A DNA stretch of 64,000 nucleotides from Nitrospirota bacterium (GTDB lineage: Bacteria; Nitrospirota; Leptospirillia; Leptospirillales; Leptospirillaceae): contig JAMCWM010000015.1 of assembly GCA_023481175.1 (NCBI GenBank), positions 1 to 64,000 of the forward strand, read 5' to 3'. A program made the position numbers and the translations under genes. The notes under the pieces were generated by a model, which saw only the letters and a list, made by a program, of their open reading frames with translations, was not told the DNA's origin and made no database searches. The number at the start of each line of letters is the position of its first letter. Position 1 is the first letter of the stretch. Below are positions 46,787 to 56,510 of this stretch, one piece after another.

Positions 46787-49656
46787 TGCCCCTGTCCGGC
46801 CGCTCCCCGCAGTCGTCCCTGGAGGTCATCGCCCTCAAGGGCGTTCGCCAGCACAATCTCAAGAATTTCGACCTCGAGATTCCGAGAAACCGGCTGGTGG
46901 TCATCACCGGCCTCTCCGGCTCGGGCAAGAGCTCGCTCGCCTTCGACACGCTCTACGCCGAGGGACAGCGACGCTACGTCGAATCCCTTTCGGCCTATGT
47001 CCGCCAGTTCCTGGAGATGATGGACAAGCCCGACGTCGATTCCATCGAAGGGCTTTCGCCGGCGATCGCCATCGACCAGAAGGTCACCTCCCGGAACCCC
47101 CGCTCCACGGTGGGCACCGTAACCGAGATCCACGACTACCTGAGACTCCTCTTCGCCCGGACCGGCCATCCCCACTGTCCGGTCTGCGGACGCCCCGTCA
47201 CGGCCCAGACCATCTCCCAGATGGTCGACCAGATCCAGTCCCTTCCCGAAGGGACACGCTACATGATCCTGGCGCCGACCGTCTCCGGACGAAAGGGGGA
47301 GGCCCGAAAGGAGCTCGCCCGGATCGCCCGGGAAGGGTACACCCGGGTCCGTCTCGACGGCCGCATCTATGATCTGGAAGAGGTCCCCGAGATCGACAAG
47401 AAAAAAGCCCACAGCCTCGAGATCGTGGTCGACCGGCTCTCCGTCCGGGCCGACAACGCACAGCGCCTGGCGGACAGCCTCGCCACGGGGCTTAGGGAGG
47501 GACAGGGGCGGGTGATTCTCCATCTTCCCGAAAAGCCGGGAGAGCCCGGCGTCTCCCTCGACCAGATCCTCTCCGAGACCGAGGCCTGCACGGTCTGCAA
47601 CATCAGCCTTCCGGAGCTCGCCCCCAAACTCTTCAGCTTCAACTCCCCCTATGGGGCCTGTCCCGAATGTCTGGGCATCGGGGTTCTCATGGAGGTCGAC
47701 CCCGCCCTCCTGATCCCCCACCCCGACCTTTCCCTCGCGGAAGGGGGGATCCGGATCCTGGAGAGCCGGAACATGACCGCGGTCCGGACCCGGCTCCTGC
47801 GCTTCATGGAGGAACGGGGGGTGAAGCCGGTGACGCCCTTCTCCAAGATGGATCCGGCCTTTCTGGAGGAGATGCTTCACGGAACCTCGGCCCATCCCCG
47901 AACGGAGCTGTCCGGAAAGCCGTCGGGCCGGGGAGGCTTCGAGGGTCTGGTTTCGATCCTGGGCTCCCTTCACAAGAGTACCCAGATCGGCGCCTGGGCA
48001 AGGGGGGAACTCGAGTCGGTGCTCTCCGAAAAACCCTGCCCCTCCTGCCAGGGGGCCCGTCTCAAGCGGGAGAGCCTCGCCGTGACGGTGGGCGGCATGA
48101 ACATCCACGAACTCTCCTCGCTCTCCGTCCACGACGGCCTTCAGTTTTTCGAGCGCCTGACCCTCACGGAAAAGGAGGAGCAGATCTCCCGGAAGATCCT
48201 CCGGGAGATCCGTGGGCGCCTGTCCTTCCTGGCCGAGGTGGGGGTCGACTACCTGACGCTCTCCCGGTCGGCCCAGACCCTGTCGGGAGGGGAGTCCCAG
48301 AGGATCCGGCTCGCCACCCAGATCGGAGCGGGGCTCACGGGGGTCCTGTACATCCTCGACGAACCTTCGATCGGCCTCCATCCGCGGGACAACAAGAAGC
48401 TCCTCGACACGCTGTTCCACCTTCGGGATCTCGGGAACTCCGTCGTGGTGGTCGAGCATGACGAGGAAACCATCTCCCTGGCCGACCACATCATCGACAT
48501 GGGTCCCGGGGCCGGACGTCTGGGCGGGGAGATCCTGGCCCAGGGGACCCCGGCCGAGATCATGGCCAATCCCCGGTCGATCACGGGAGCCTATCTCTCC
48601 GGGGCCCAGTCGATCGTCCGCAAATCCCCCCCGAGAACCCCCAAGGGCGTCCTCACCCTGGTCGGAGCGACCGAACACAACCTCAAGGGAATCGACGTCT
48701 CCTTTCCCCTGGGACTTCTCACCGTCGTGACCGGTGTCTCCGGATCGGGAAAAAGCACCCTCGTCCTGGACGTCCTCTACAACAGGCTCGCCCGCCTTTT
48801 CTACGGAAGCCGGGAGCGACCGGGCCAATGCAAGGAGATCCGGGGGGTGGACCGGATCGACAAGGTGGTCCACATCGATCAGTCCCCCATCGGACGGACC
48901 CCCCGCTCAAACCCCGCCACCTACACCGGCCTCTTCACGCCGGTCCGGGAGCTCTATTCCCAGGTGCCGGAATCGCGGGCCCGGGGATACGATCCGGGAC
49001 GCTTCAGCTTCAACGTGAAGGGGGGGCGCTGCGAAGCCTGCCAGGGGGACGGGGTCATCAAGATCGAGATGCATTTTCTGCCCGATGTCTATGTGGTGTG
49101 CGACCTCTGCCGGGGAGCCCGCTACAACCGGGAAACCCTCGAAATCCACTACCGCGGACGCTCGATCGCCGACATTCTCGAAATGACGGTCGACGACGCC
49201 CACGACTTCTTCGGGGCCGTTCCGTCCATCGCGGGAAAACTCGACACCCTTCGCGAGGTCGGACTGGGGTATATCCACCTGGGTCAGTCGGCGACGACCC
49301 TGTCCGGCGGAGAGGCCCAACGCGTGAAGCTGTCACGGGAGCTCGCCAGACGTGCGACCGGCAACACCCTCTACATTCTGGACGAGCCGACCACCGGCCT
49401 TCACTTCGCGGACATCCAGAAGCTCCTCGACACCCTCGACGCCCTCGTCTCGACGGGCAACACCGTCGTCGTCATCGAGCACAACATCGACATCATCGCC
49501 AATGCCGACCACCTGATCGATCTCGGCCCCGAAGGGGGTGAGCGCGGAGGGCGCCTCGTCGTCACGGGAACTCCCGAAGAGGTCATGCGTCATGAAGCCT
49601 CCTACACCGGCCAGGCGCTCCGGGAACATGCGGCGCGAAGGGATGCCAAGAAATGA
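46786..49656 (+). CDS. uvrA: excinuclease ABC subunit A
   Basis: DNA-damage sensor of nucleotide excision repair, 956 residues, the usual length. There are two ABC ATPase modules. The first has Walker A 'GLSGSGKSS' (42-50), a zinc module with 'CPVCGRPV' and 'CTVCN..CPEC', and signature 'LSGGESQRIRLATQIG'. The second has 'GVSGSGKSTLVLDVLYN', the zinc finger 'CEACQGDG..CDLCRG' and 'LSGGEAQRVKLSREL'. ATG 46786 shares its A with the lolA stop (TGATG). All nucleotide motifs are intact. Confidence 0.98.
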   Translation: MPLSGRSPQSSLEVIALKGVRQHNLKNFDLEIPRNRLVVITGLSGSGKSSLAFDTLYAEGQRRYVESLSAYVRQFLEMMDKPDVDSIEGLSPAIAIDQKVTSRNPRSTVGTVTEIHDYLRLLFARTGHPHCPVCGRPVTAQTISQMVDQIQSLPEGTRYMILAPTVSGRKGEARKELARIAREGYTRVRLDGRIYDLEEVPEIDKKKAHSLEIVVDRLSVRADNAQRLADSLATGLREGQGRVILHLPEKPGEPGVSLDQILSETEACTVCNISLPELAPKLFSFNSPYGACPECLGIGVLMEVDPALLIPHPDLSLAEGGIRILESRNMTAVRTRLLRFMEERGVKPVTPFSKMDPAFLEEMLHGTSAHPRTELSGKPSGRGGFEGLVSILGSLHKSTQIGAWARGELESVLSEKPCPSCQGARLKRESLAVTVGGMNIHELSSLSVHDGLQFFERLTLTEKEEQISRKILREIRGRLSFLAEVGVDYLTLSRSAQTLSGGESQRIRLATQIGAGLTGVLYILDEPSIGLHPRDNKKLLDTLFHLRDLGNSVVVVEHDEETISLADHIIDMGPGAGRLGGEILAQGTPAEIMANPRSITGAYLSGAQSIVRKSPPRTPKGVLTLVGATEHNLKGIDVSFPLGLLTVVTGVSGSGKSTLVLDVLYNRLARLFYGSRERPGQCKEIRGVDRIDKVVHIDQSPIGRTPRSNPATYTGLFTPVRELYSQVPESRARGYDPGRFSFNVKGGRCEACQGDGVIKIEMHFLPDVYVVCDLCRGARYNRETLEIHYRGRSIADILEMTVDDAHDFFGAVPSIAGKLDTLREVGLGYIHLGQSATTLSGGEAQRVKLSRELARRATGNTLYILDEPTTGLHFADIQKLLDTLDALVSTGNTVVVIEHNIDIIANADHLIDLGPEGGERGGRLVVTGTPEEVMRHEASYTGQALREHAARRDAKK

Positions 49657-50561
49657 GTTCCTCCTCCGGACCAGCCTTCCTCCTGGGGACCCCGATCCGG
49701 ATTCTTTCGGCTGCGCTGGCGGTCAACATGGCCCTCTCCGGCCTGAAGATCGTCTGGGGCCATCGCATCCACTCGGTGGGCATGCTGGCAGACGGCTACC
49801 ACTCCCTTCTCGACTCCCTCTCCGACCTTCTCTGCCTCCTGGGCTCCTTCGCCGCCCAGCGCCCCCCGGATGCAGACCACCCTTACGGACACTCGAAGTA
49901 CGAACCCCTGACCCAGGCGGCGGTCGGACTGATTCTCTTCTTCACGGGCTACGAAGTCCTCTCGCACAGCTACGACCAGTTCAGCTCCCACCGGAGCCCC
50001 ATCGTGGGCTTCTCCTCCGTTCTGGTGATGGGGGCCTCGATCGCCCTTCAGACGCTGCTCTATTACGGAGAAAAGCGGGTGGCCCGGGAGACGGGGGATG
50101 CGATCGTCGCCGCCGACGCCACGCACATCCGCTCCGATCTCATGGCCTCCGGCTCCGTCCTGATCGGCCTCTTTCTCTCTTCCCTGGGGATCGGATACGC
50201 CGATCCGGTGATCGGGGTCCTGATCGCCGTCCTGATCGGCCAGGCCGGCTTCCATCTCCTGAAGGAAGGGGCCAAGGTCCTCTCGGACCACTCCCCCTTG
50301 CCTCCCGAGGAGATTGCCGCGCTCGTCCGCGAAACCCCCGGCGTGGTGGACTGCCACAACATACGGGCGCGCGGCTCCCAAAATCGTATTACAATGGATC
50401 TGAACGTCCATGTGCCGAGGAACATGACCGTTCTTTCCGCCCACGAGATCGCCCACCGCATCGAGTCGCGCATCCGGGAGCATTTCCCGGCGGTGGTCGA
50501 AGTCGTCGTCCATATCGAACCCGATCAGGAGGAATCCCATGACAGCGCCGTCTCCCATTGA
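49653..50561 (+). CDS. cation diffusion facilitator (CDF) metal efflux transporter
   Basis: Inner-membrane proton-coupled exporter for Zn2+, Fe2+, Co2+ or similar ions, 302 residues with six helices and a C-terminal metal-sensing domain. Site residues are visible in 'GMLADGYHSLLDSLSDL' (HxxxD type) and 'ADATHIRSDLMASGSVL' (HxxxD). 'HPYGHSKYEPL' marks the loop site. The C-terminal domain has 'VDCHNIRARGSQNRITMDLNVHVPRNMT'. The metal cannot be assigned. It overlaps uvrA (ATGA) and pdxA (23 bases). Confidence 0.9.
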   Translation: MSSSSGPAFLLGTPIRILSAALAVNMALSGLKIVWGHRIHSVGMLADGYHSLLDSLSDLLCLLGSFAAQRPPDADHPYGHSKYEPLTQAAVGLILFFTGYEVLSHSYDQFSSHRSPIVGFSSVLVMGASIALQTLLYYGEKRVARETGDAIVAADATHIRSDLMASGSVLIGLFLSSLGIGYADPVIGVLIAVLIGQAGFHLLKEGAKVLSDHSPLPPEEIAALVRETPGVVDCHNIRARGSQNRITMDLNVHVPRNMTVLSAHEIAHRIESRIREHFPAVVEVVVHIEPDQEESHDSAVSH

Positions 50562-51582
50562 CACCTTCAATCCCCGCGCCCCCTTCGCCATCACCATGGG
50601 GGATCCGGCCGGAATCGGCCCAGAGATCATCGTGAAAGGATGGACGCACAAGGACATCTCCGGCATGAGAAAGCTCGTGATCGGAGACAGCGACCTGATC
50701 ACGGAGACGGCCCGGCGCTATGCCCCGGAGCTCCTTGTCCAGACCATCCGGGACCCGGCTGAAGTTCCGAACGACCCCTCGATCCTCTCCGTTCTGCCTC
50801 CTCCCGACTCCTCCGGCCTCGAACCGGTCCAGCCGGGTCAGCCATCGGTGGCCTCCGGACGATGGGCCTACGCCTGCGTCAAGACGGCGGTCGACCTCGC
50901 CATGGAACGGCGGATCGCGGCCATGACCACCGCTCCGCTGACGAAGGTCGCACTCCGGTCGGCCGGATACAACTATCCCGGCCACACCGAACTCATCGCC
51001 GCCCTCACGAACACGCCGCGGGTCGGGATGATGCTGGTCGGAGGACCGCTGCGGGTGATTCTCGTCACGATCCACATCGCGCTCCGTGAGGTTCCCTCCC
51101 GCCTCTCCATCGAACGGGAGGTCGAGACCATCCGCCTTGCGGGGGAAGCGCTGAGACTCCTGGGGGTCTCCGAGACGAAGATCGCCGTGGCCGCCTTGAA
51201 CCCCCATGCCGGAGAAGCCTCCCTCTTCGGGGACGAGGAGGAGAAGATCATCTTCCCGGCCGTCATGGAGGCCCGTTCCGAGGGTCTCGACGTCGAAGGG
51301 CCCCTGCCGGCCGACACCCTCTTTCACAAGGCCTCACGGGGCGACTACGCCATCGTGGTGGCCCAGTACCATGACCAGGGTCTGATTCCCCTCAAGCTTC
51401 TGGGGTTCGGGAAGGCGGTCAACGTCACGATCGGCCTCCCCATCCTCCGGACCTCCGTCGACCACGGAACGGCCTACAATATCGTCGGCAAGGGGCTTGC
51501 CCAGCCCGGAAGCCTTGTCGAGGCAGTCCGTCTCGCCCGTTCCATCGTCGAACGCCATGGCCGCGAGACCCCGGGCGCATGA
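50539..51582 (+). CDS. pdxA: 4-hydroxythreonine-4-phosphate dehydrogenase
   Basis: NAD-dependent enzyme of the DXP-dependent vitamin B6 pathway, 347 residues. It oxidises 4-phosphohydroxy-L-threonine; the product feeds PdxJ together with deoxyxylulose phosphate made by Dxs (encoded at 28.6-30.5 kb). Signatures are 'MGDPAGIGPEIIVK', 'ALNPHAGEASLFGDEE' and 'YHDQGLIPLKLLGFGKAVNVT' with the metal His. It ends with 'TSVDHGTAYNIVGKGLA'. ATG 50539 has AGGAGG upstream and lies inside the CDF gene end. Confidence 0.95.
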   Translation: MTAPSPIDTFNPRAPFAITMGDPAGIGPEIIVKGWTHKDISGMRKLVIGDSDLITETARRYAPELLVQTIRDPAEVPNDPSILSVLPPPDSSGLEPVQPGQPSVASGRWAYACVKTAVDLAMERRIAAMTTAPLTKVALRSAGYNYPGHTELIAALTNTPRVGMMLVGGPLRVILVTIHIALREVPSRLSIEREVETIRLAGEALRLLGVSETKIAVAALNPHAGEASLFGDEEEKIIFPAVMEARSEGLDVEGPLPADTLFHKASRGDYAIVVAQYHDQGLIPLKLLGFGKAVNVTIGLPILRTSVDHGTAYNIVGKGLAQPGSLVEAVRLARSIVERHGRETPGA

Positions 51583-51619
51583 CCCGGAAGAGTTCCCGAT
51601 CCTTTCCGTCGACAGGCCA

Positions 51620-51642
51620 GGATCTCCCCCAGCGGGGGATCC
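51620..51642 (+). terminator. hairpin after pdxA
   Basis: GGATC-T-CCCCC pairs with GGGGGATCC (one bulged T) around a 3-base loop, 38 bases past the pdxA stop. No T run follows, so termination may be weak or Rho-assisted. Confidence 0.4.
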
Positions 51643-51786
51643 CCCTCCAAAAAACTATTTTCCCTATAGGCATAAGTGTTTAAAAGCAGCCCACGCCTCC
51701 CGCTAAACTTTTCAGGATTTCTTCCGATGAGTCCCATTGTTAGAACCGTTGATCGTGTCCAAAAATTTTTCTCCAAGGAGATTGCC

Positions 51787-52446
51787 ATGAAAAACAGATC
51801 AACCCTCCTTCGGGTCCCGGCCCGATGGAAGGCGGGGCTCCTTGCCCTGGCCCTCCTGGTGGCCGGACTCGCTGCCCCCGCAAAGAGCTACGCCGTGACC
51901 TCGGGTCCGGGCGTCTGGGATCTCATGATCTTCGGAAACTACGACTTGGTCTCGCCCAACACCGGAAATGCATACTCCTCCATTCCGGCTCCGCTCACTT
52001 CCCCGACATGGGCGAACACGATGCAGAACGGCTACGGGGCCGGCATCGGAACCGCCTACTGGTTCAACGACGTCCTGGCTCTGCGGGTGATGGCCCAGGG
52101 GAACTTCTATCAATTGAAGAGCCCTGCGACCGGATCGATGGAGTCGGCCCCCCTGACCGGCGGCCTCGAGGCGAAGCTCTACGGGGGACCGGACTACTAC
52201 CTCTATGCCGTCGTCGACGCCGGCGCCGCCTACGAGCTCGACCTCCCGAACAACACCTCCCCGACCCTCTCCGGCAAGGGCTCGACCAGCGCCTGGTCCG
52301 CCTATGGGGACGTGGGGCTCGGGGTCAACATCGACTGGGTCTTCGTCGAGGTGAAGCTCGCCTATCTGCCGGACTCCATCCCTCATTCCACAACCAGCCA
52401 GAACGCCCTCTGGTATATCCCGGTCACGGCCGGATTCAATTTCTGA
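51787..52446 (+). CDS. outer-membrane beta-barrel protein, unassigned
   Basis: Exported protein of 219 residues. The signal peptide 'LLALALLVAGLAAPAKSYA' is followed by alternating strands rich in Tyr, Trp and Gly ('YGAGIGTAYWFNDVLALRVMA', 'AYGDVGLGVNIDWVFVEVKLAY'). It ends with aromatic-terminated strands 'IPVTAGFNF', the C-terminal Phe typical of barrels inserted by BamA. I recognise no specific family; a small porin or OmpW/OmpA-like barrel is likely. The start is ATG 51787 with AAGGAG upstream; the frame opens earlier, at 51676. Flanked by hairpins on both sides, so probably monocistronic. Confidence 0.7.
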   Translation: MKNRSTLLRVPARWKAGLLALALLVAGLAAPAKSYAVTSGPGVWDLMIFGNYDLVSPNTGNAYSSIPAPLTSPTWANTMQNGYGAGIGTAYWFNDVLALRVMAQGNFYQLKSPATGSMESAPLTGGLEAKLYGGPDYYLYAVVDAGAAYELDLPNNTSPTLSGKGSTSAWSAYGDVGLGVNIDWVFVEVKLAYLPDSIPHSTTSQNALWYIPVTAGFNF

Positions 52447-52460
52447 GATCCTTGCCATTT

Positions 52461-52487
52461 CCGGAGGGGCCATTGCCGCCCCTCCGG
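52461..52487 (+). terminator. terminator hairpin after the outer-membrane protein gene
   Basis: A perfect 10-bp stem, CCGGAGGGGC (52461-52470) with GCCCCTCCGG (52478-52487) and a 7-base loop, starts 14 bases after the stop codon. The tail is only mildly T-rich. Confidence 0.65.
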
Positions 52488-52697
52488 CATCCTTCCTCGG
52501 CAAGGGAAGCGGAACGATCCGGAGGCCCCATTTTTTACCACCGCATCATGAAGACAGTTGATCGATCGACGGAAGACCCCGTCCGAAACAAGGTCGAACG
52601 GTCGGTCAAACCGATGCCTCTTGCGAATCCCGCCGGGCTCTGATAGCTTAGAGAGAGCCGTGTGAATTACCCTGTCCACCACTTTCAAGGAGTTTCA

Positions 52698-53015
52698 ATG
52701 AAAAAACTGGGATCCGTTGTCGGTTCTCTTGCTGCACTCATCTTTTCCTTTTCTCTTGTAGCCGCCCCGGTGTCCTTTGCCGCAGATGCCTCCGCTCCGG
52801 CCGCCGCCACCGCGCCTGCCGCGACACCGGCAGCTCCGGCCAAGCACAAGGCGCACAAGAAGATGCACCACAAGCGCCACTGGAGACACCATCGCTGCAA
52901 CCACCACTCCAAGTACTACAAGCGCCATCACCGCTGCTACCCGCATCACAAGAAGCATCATCACATGAAGCACCACATGAAGAAGCACCACAAGAAACAC
53001 CACGCGGCGAACTAA
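52698..53015 (+). CDS. small exported histidine/lysine-rich protein
   Basis: A 105-residue protein with a clear signal peptide (to about 'LVAAPVSFAA'), an Ala/Pro-rich stretch (28-50) and a C-terminal half made almost only of His, Lys, Arg and Tyr. I count 22 His in the last 57 residues, often as HH or HHH, plus two Cys. Such tracts bind Ni2+, Zn2+, Cu2+ or Fe ions, or counter acid; a periplasmic metal buffer is an inference. ATG 52698 has AAGGAG upstream. It is followed by a strong terminator and is a single-gene unit. I know no named family. Confidence 0.75.
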   Translation: MKKLGSVVGSLAALIFSFSLVAAPVSFAADASAPAAATAPAATPAAPAKHKAHKKMHHKRHWRHHRCNHHSKYYKRHHRCYPHHKKHHHMKHHMKKHHKKHHAAN

Positions 53016-53050
53016 AAAAAAAGCCGGAGTCGAAAGACTCCGGCCTTTTC
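53014..53050. terminator. strong bidirectional terminator
   Basis: GCCGGAGTC (53023-53031), loop GAAA, GACTCCGGC (53036-53044), then CTTTTCT on the plus strand and a preceding run of nine A that serves as a T run on the minus strand. It ends both the His-rich gene and the efflux-rnhA operon transcribed towards it. Confidence 0.9.
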
Positions 53051-53119
53051 TGATTTCAGGGTTTTCCCGCTCCACACGTCACACCGCTATTTTCTCTCTC
53101 CCGCCCACAACCGACAGAC

Positions 53120-53557
53120 CTACTTGACCCTCCCGGGGATCGCCGCCCTCGCCAACGCGTCCACCCGCTCGTTCTCCACATGACCGTCATGGCCGCGGAC
53201 CCACTTCCAGACGACCTCATGGCTCTGGGAGAGCCGGTCGAGTTCCCTCCAGAGATCCTCGTTCTTGACGGGGGACCCGGACGCGGTGCGGAAGCCATTT
53301 TTCTTCCAGCCCTTGATCCAGGTGGTCATTCCGTTTTTGACGTACTGACTGTCGGTATGGACCGTCACCCGGCACGGTTTTTTCAGGGCTCTCAGTCCCG
53401 AAATGACCGCCAGCAGCTCCATCCGGTTGTTGGTGGTGGCGGGCTCTCCCCCGGAGAGTTCGCGCTCCGTCCCGCGACACGAGAGAAGGGCCCCCCATCC
53501 CCCGGGACCGGGATTGCCGGAACAGGCGCCGTCCGTATAGAGATCCACCTCGTCCAT
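53120..53557 (-). CDS. rnhA: ribonuclease HI
   Basis: Endonuclease that degrades RNA in RNA-DNA hybrids (primers, R-loops), 145 residues. The four catalytic acids are visible in '[19 protein letters not shown]' (Asp), '[13 protein letters not shown]' (Glu), 'VHTDSQYV' (Asp) and '[11 protein letters not shown]' (Asp). 'GHVENE' is the family's metal-site loop. The ATG overlaps the stop of the TolC-like gene (TGATG at 53557). It is the last gene of the TetR-led operon, which is an unusual place for rnhA. Confidence 0.95.
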   Translation of the reverse strand: MDEVDLYTDGACSGNPGPGGWGALLSCRGTERELSGGEPATTNNRMELLAVISGLRALKKPCRVTVHTDSQYVKNGMTTWIKGWKKNGFRTASGSPVKNEDLWRELDRLSQSHEVVWKWVRGHDGHVENERVDALARAAIPGRVK

Positions 53558-54924
53558 CAGGGCGTGTCGGCCGGAGACAGGGTTCCAAGGGCGTAATGGT
53601 AGGCGACCAGGGAGGAAAGAAGGTCGAAGCGGGCCGAGTCGACATTGACGCGGGCCCGTCTGAGGGCCGTCTCGGCATCGACCACATCCACCGAATGGGC
53701 CGTTCCCACGCGATAGGCCGCCTCGATCAGACGGTCGTTTTCTTCGGCATTGTCCAGAGCGGTCCGGGTTTCGCGCAGCCGTTCCCGGGCTTCCCGGACA
53801 TCCTCGGCCGCATCCCGGACCCCCGCCATGAGGCGGACTTCGTCGTCTTCCTTCAGGTGCATCGACTGTCTCAGGTTGGCCCGCGCCTCATGGATCTGGT
53901 GCGTGACGAGCCCCCCCTCGAAGATCGGAACATTCAGCAATCCTCCCACGTTGAAGGTGGAAAACGGCGTGGTCGGAAGGCCGAAGAAGGAAATCGAAAT
54001 CTGGGCCAGATAGTACTGGGCCGAGCCGGTGATGGTCGGATAGTTCTGCTCCTTCGAAGCATCGAGGCTCGCTTTGCGGCTTCGGACCGTTTCGGCATCG
54101 GCCAGGAGATCGGGGTGTTTCGGAAGATATTTGGAGATATCCGCTTCCGGGTTAACGCGGGACGAGACGGATTCCCCCGCCGGATCGGAGGCGACGAAGG
54201 GTTTTTTGTGGCGGAATCCGATCGCCCGCCCAAGGTCCACCTGGGCCTTTCTGAGACCGGTCACCTCATGGATCAGGTCGAGCCTGGCCGACTCATAGTT
54301 GACCTTGGCCTGGGTGACGTCGAGGCGGAGCCCTACCCCGGCCGCGACCCGCGCCCGGGCTTCGTCGAGATGGGATCCGGCGTCGATCAGGCTCTGGCGA
54401 GCCGACAGAACCCGATGCTGGGCCTTCAGAAGGTTGAAGTAGGCCACCTCGACATCGCGGATGACTCCCTGGACGCTCCGAAGTTTTTCGGCCTGCACCG
54501 ACTTGAGCTGATGGCGGCTTTGACGAACCTGGGAGTGGACCCGTCCGAAGTCCAGCACGGTCTGGGTGAGTCCGACTGTCAGGAGGTTATAGTTGGCGTA
54601 CTGGTATCCCGGAATCAAAAAGAATCCGAAAATGCTGTTTCCGATCGTGTCCGAATAGGAGGCGGAGAGGTTGGGAAGATAGCCGGACTTGGACTCGCCG
54701 ATCCGCTCGCGCGACGCCTTGACCTGATCTGAAAAGGCCTTGAGCGATGGGCGTCTCTGAAGGGCCTCCGAAACGGCCTCCTTGAGGGAAATGGCCTCGC
54801 CCGAGGACTCTGAGGGGATGGAGACGGGAAGGTTCCCGTCCGGGGAGTCCGCCAGGGCCGGCAGGGCGAAGGAAAGCGCCCCCCAGAGAGCGCCCGTTGC
54901 CAGCATGATCCGTTGATATCTCAC
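53557..54924 (-). CDS. TolC-family outer-membrane efflux protein
   Basis: Outer-membrane channel of a tripartite efflux pump, 455 residues. A signal peptide ending near 'LSFALPALA' precedes two OEP repeats. Each is rich in Ala/Arg/Gln helices that build the periplasmic tunnel ('[21 protein letters not shown]', '[24 protein letters not shown]', '[24 protein letters not shown]'). It overlaps the upstream EmrB-like gene by ATGA. The set EmrA, EmrB, TolC is complete in this operon. Confidence 0.9.
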   Translation of the reverse strand: MRYQRIMLATGALWGALSFALPALADSPDGNLPVSIPSESSGEAISLKEAVSEALQRRPSLKAFSDQVKASRERIGESKSGYLPNLSASYSDTIGNSIFGFFLIPGYQYANYNLLTVGLTQTVLDFGRVHSQVRQSRHQLKSVQAEKLRSVQGVIRDVEVAYFNLLKAQHRVLSARQSLIDAGSHLDEARARVAAGVGLRLDVTQAKVNYESARLDLIHEVTGLRKAQVDLGRAIGFRHKKPFVASDPAGESVSSRVNPEADISKYLPKHPDLLADAETVRSRKASLDASKEQNYPTITGSAQYYLAQISISFFGLPTTPFSTFNVGGLLNVPIFEGGLVTHQIHEARANLRQSMHLKEDDEVRLMAGVRDAAEDVREARERLRETRTALDNAEENDRLIEAAYRVGTAHSVDVVDAETALRRARVNVDSARFDLLSSLVAYHYALGTLSPADTP

Positions 54925-56510
54925 TCGATTCCTCCATGAACCACATCAGGTTGCGCTTTGCCCCCCCGGTGGGACAGCCTTTTCATCAGGAGAATCATGG
55001 GAATTCCCAGAAGGGCCATCAGACCGGCGGCGATGAATGTTTCGTTGTATCCGGAGATGGCCGCCTGGCTCATCGCCGAATTCGTGACCATGGCTCCGAC
55101 CCGGGCCGGAACATCGGCGGCATTTCCGTGCATGGCGGACTGGGTGAAGAAATCCGCCACGCGCTGGTAAAAATAGGAGTGGTGCGTCACATCCGACTGG
55201 TAGCGCGCGTAGTAGTCCGCCTTCTGATGGTCCAGGAAATTTCCCAGGACGGCCACTCCCAGGGCGCCTCCGATCTGGAGCATGTTGCTCTGGAGACTTG
55301 AGGCGAGGCCGATGAAGCGGGGCTCGACCAACGTCTGGGGGATGGAGGAGAGAAGGGCGTTCAGCATCCCCATCGAAAGCCCGAAAACCAGCTGGGCGAT
55401 GATGATCTGGCTCATTTTCGGGACATTCGTGAGGAAGGCGAAGAGAAACTGGGAAAAGGCCAGCATCAGGAATCCGCTGACCAGGAGGAGTCGCTTGAAG
55501 GTGTCCGATCCCTTCGCCGACAGGCTTCCCAGGATCGGCATCGCCACACCGGCCATGAGGGAGGACGGAAGAAGGACCAGGCCGGCGTCCGTGGCCGTGA
55601 AGGCGTTGAAGGTCTGGACAAAAAGAGGCAGGAGGAACATCCGTCCGAAGAGGCCGACCGCCCGGAAAAAATTGGCGATCATGATAAGGGAGAAGTCCAG
55701 ATCGCGGAAGATGGAGAGGTCGATCAGGGGATGCCGGACGGCGAAGGCGGTCATGATGTAGGTCCAGAAGGCGATGGCGGCGACGATCCAGCATTCGTAA
55801 ACGAAAAAGGCGGTCCATCCCCACCGCTCCCCCTCGGTCAGCCCCACGAGAAGAAAGGAGAGGGCCGTTCCCAGGGAAATGAAGCCCGCGTAGTCGAAAG
55901 GGACGAGGATGTGTTCCCGGTCCTTCTTGAGAACGAGGACGGTGAAGAAGAAGCTCAGGAAGCCGAAGGGGACGTTGATGAAGAAGACGTCCCTCCAGTT
56001 GAAGTTGTCGACCAGCCATCCCCCCAGGATCGGCCCGATCGTGGGGGCCAGGACGACGACGATCCCGAAGAACCCGAAGGCCTTGGGTCGCTCGGCGGGG
56101 GGAAAGGCCTCGGTGATGATGGTGAAGCCCAGCGGCATCATGATTCCTCCTCCCACCGCCTGGAGGATCCGGAAGACGATCATCACGTTCAGGTTGGGGG
56201 AGATGCCGGCAAAGAACGAGGAGATCACGAAGAGGAAGATCGAGCCCAGATAGAGATTCTTGATCCCGAAGACCGTGCGCGTCCAGGCGCTGGCCAGCGT
56301 GGCGACGGCGAAGGCCATGGAATAGGCGGTGATGACCCAGCGCACCTCGTCCTGGTTGGTGTCGAGGCTCCCCATCATGTAGGGAAGCGCCACATTGACG
56401 ATCGTCGTGTCGAGGACCGGGAGGAAGAGGGAGAGCATCACCACCGCAAGCGCCCACCAGCGATAATGGGGTGACTCTCCGAAGAGGCTTCCGTCGTCCC
56501 CCTTCACCAT
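54921..56510 (-). CDS. EmrB/QacA-family (DHA2) drug:proton antiporter
   Basis: Inner-membrane MFS pump with 14 predicted helices, 529 residues. DHA2 signatures are seen in 'LDTTIVNVALPYMMGSLD' (motif D1-like), 'WVITAYSMAFAVATL' and the motif C region 'GIVVVLAPTIGPILGGWLVDNFNWRDVFFINVP'. It closely resembles EmrB, which pumps hydrophobic compounds through EmrA and TolC. ATG 56510 has AAGGA upstream and overlaps the EmrA gene by seven bases. Substrates are unknown; organic acids or uncouplers are common for the family. Confidence 0.93.
   Translation of the reverse strand: MVKGDDGSLFGESPHYRWWALAVVMLSLFLPVLDTTIVNVALPYMMGSLDTNQDEVRWVITAYSMAFAVATLASAWTRTVFGIKNLYLGSIFLFVISSFFAGISPNLNVMIVFRILQAVGGGIMMPLGFTIITEAFPPAERPKAFGFFGIVVVLAPTIGPILGGWLVDNFNWRDVFFINVPFGFLSFFFTVLVLKKDREHILVPFDYAGFISLGTALSFLLVGLTEGERWGWTAFFVYECWIVAAIAFWTYIMTAFAVRHPLIDLSIFRDLDFSLIMIANFFRAVGLFGRMFLLPLFVQTFNAFTATDAGLVLLPSSLMAGVAMPILGSLSAKGSDTFKRLLLVSGFLMLAFSQFLFAFLTNVPKMSQIIIAQLVFGLSMGMLNALLSSIPQTLVEPRFIGLASSLQSNMLQIGGALGVAVLGNFLDHQKADYYARYQSDVTHHSYFYQRVADFFTQSAMHGNAADVPARVGAMVTNSAMSQAAISGYNETFIAAGLMALLGIPMILLMKRLSHRGGKAQPDVVHGGIE

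Noticed and set aside
46402-48873. Long minus-strand open frame opposite lolA and uvrA
   Set aside because: It mirrors uvrA codons; no start signals, no domain pattern and low-complexity Gly/Asp/Glu content.
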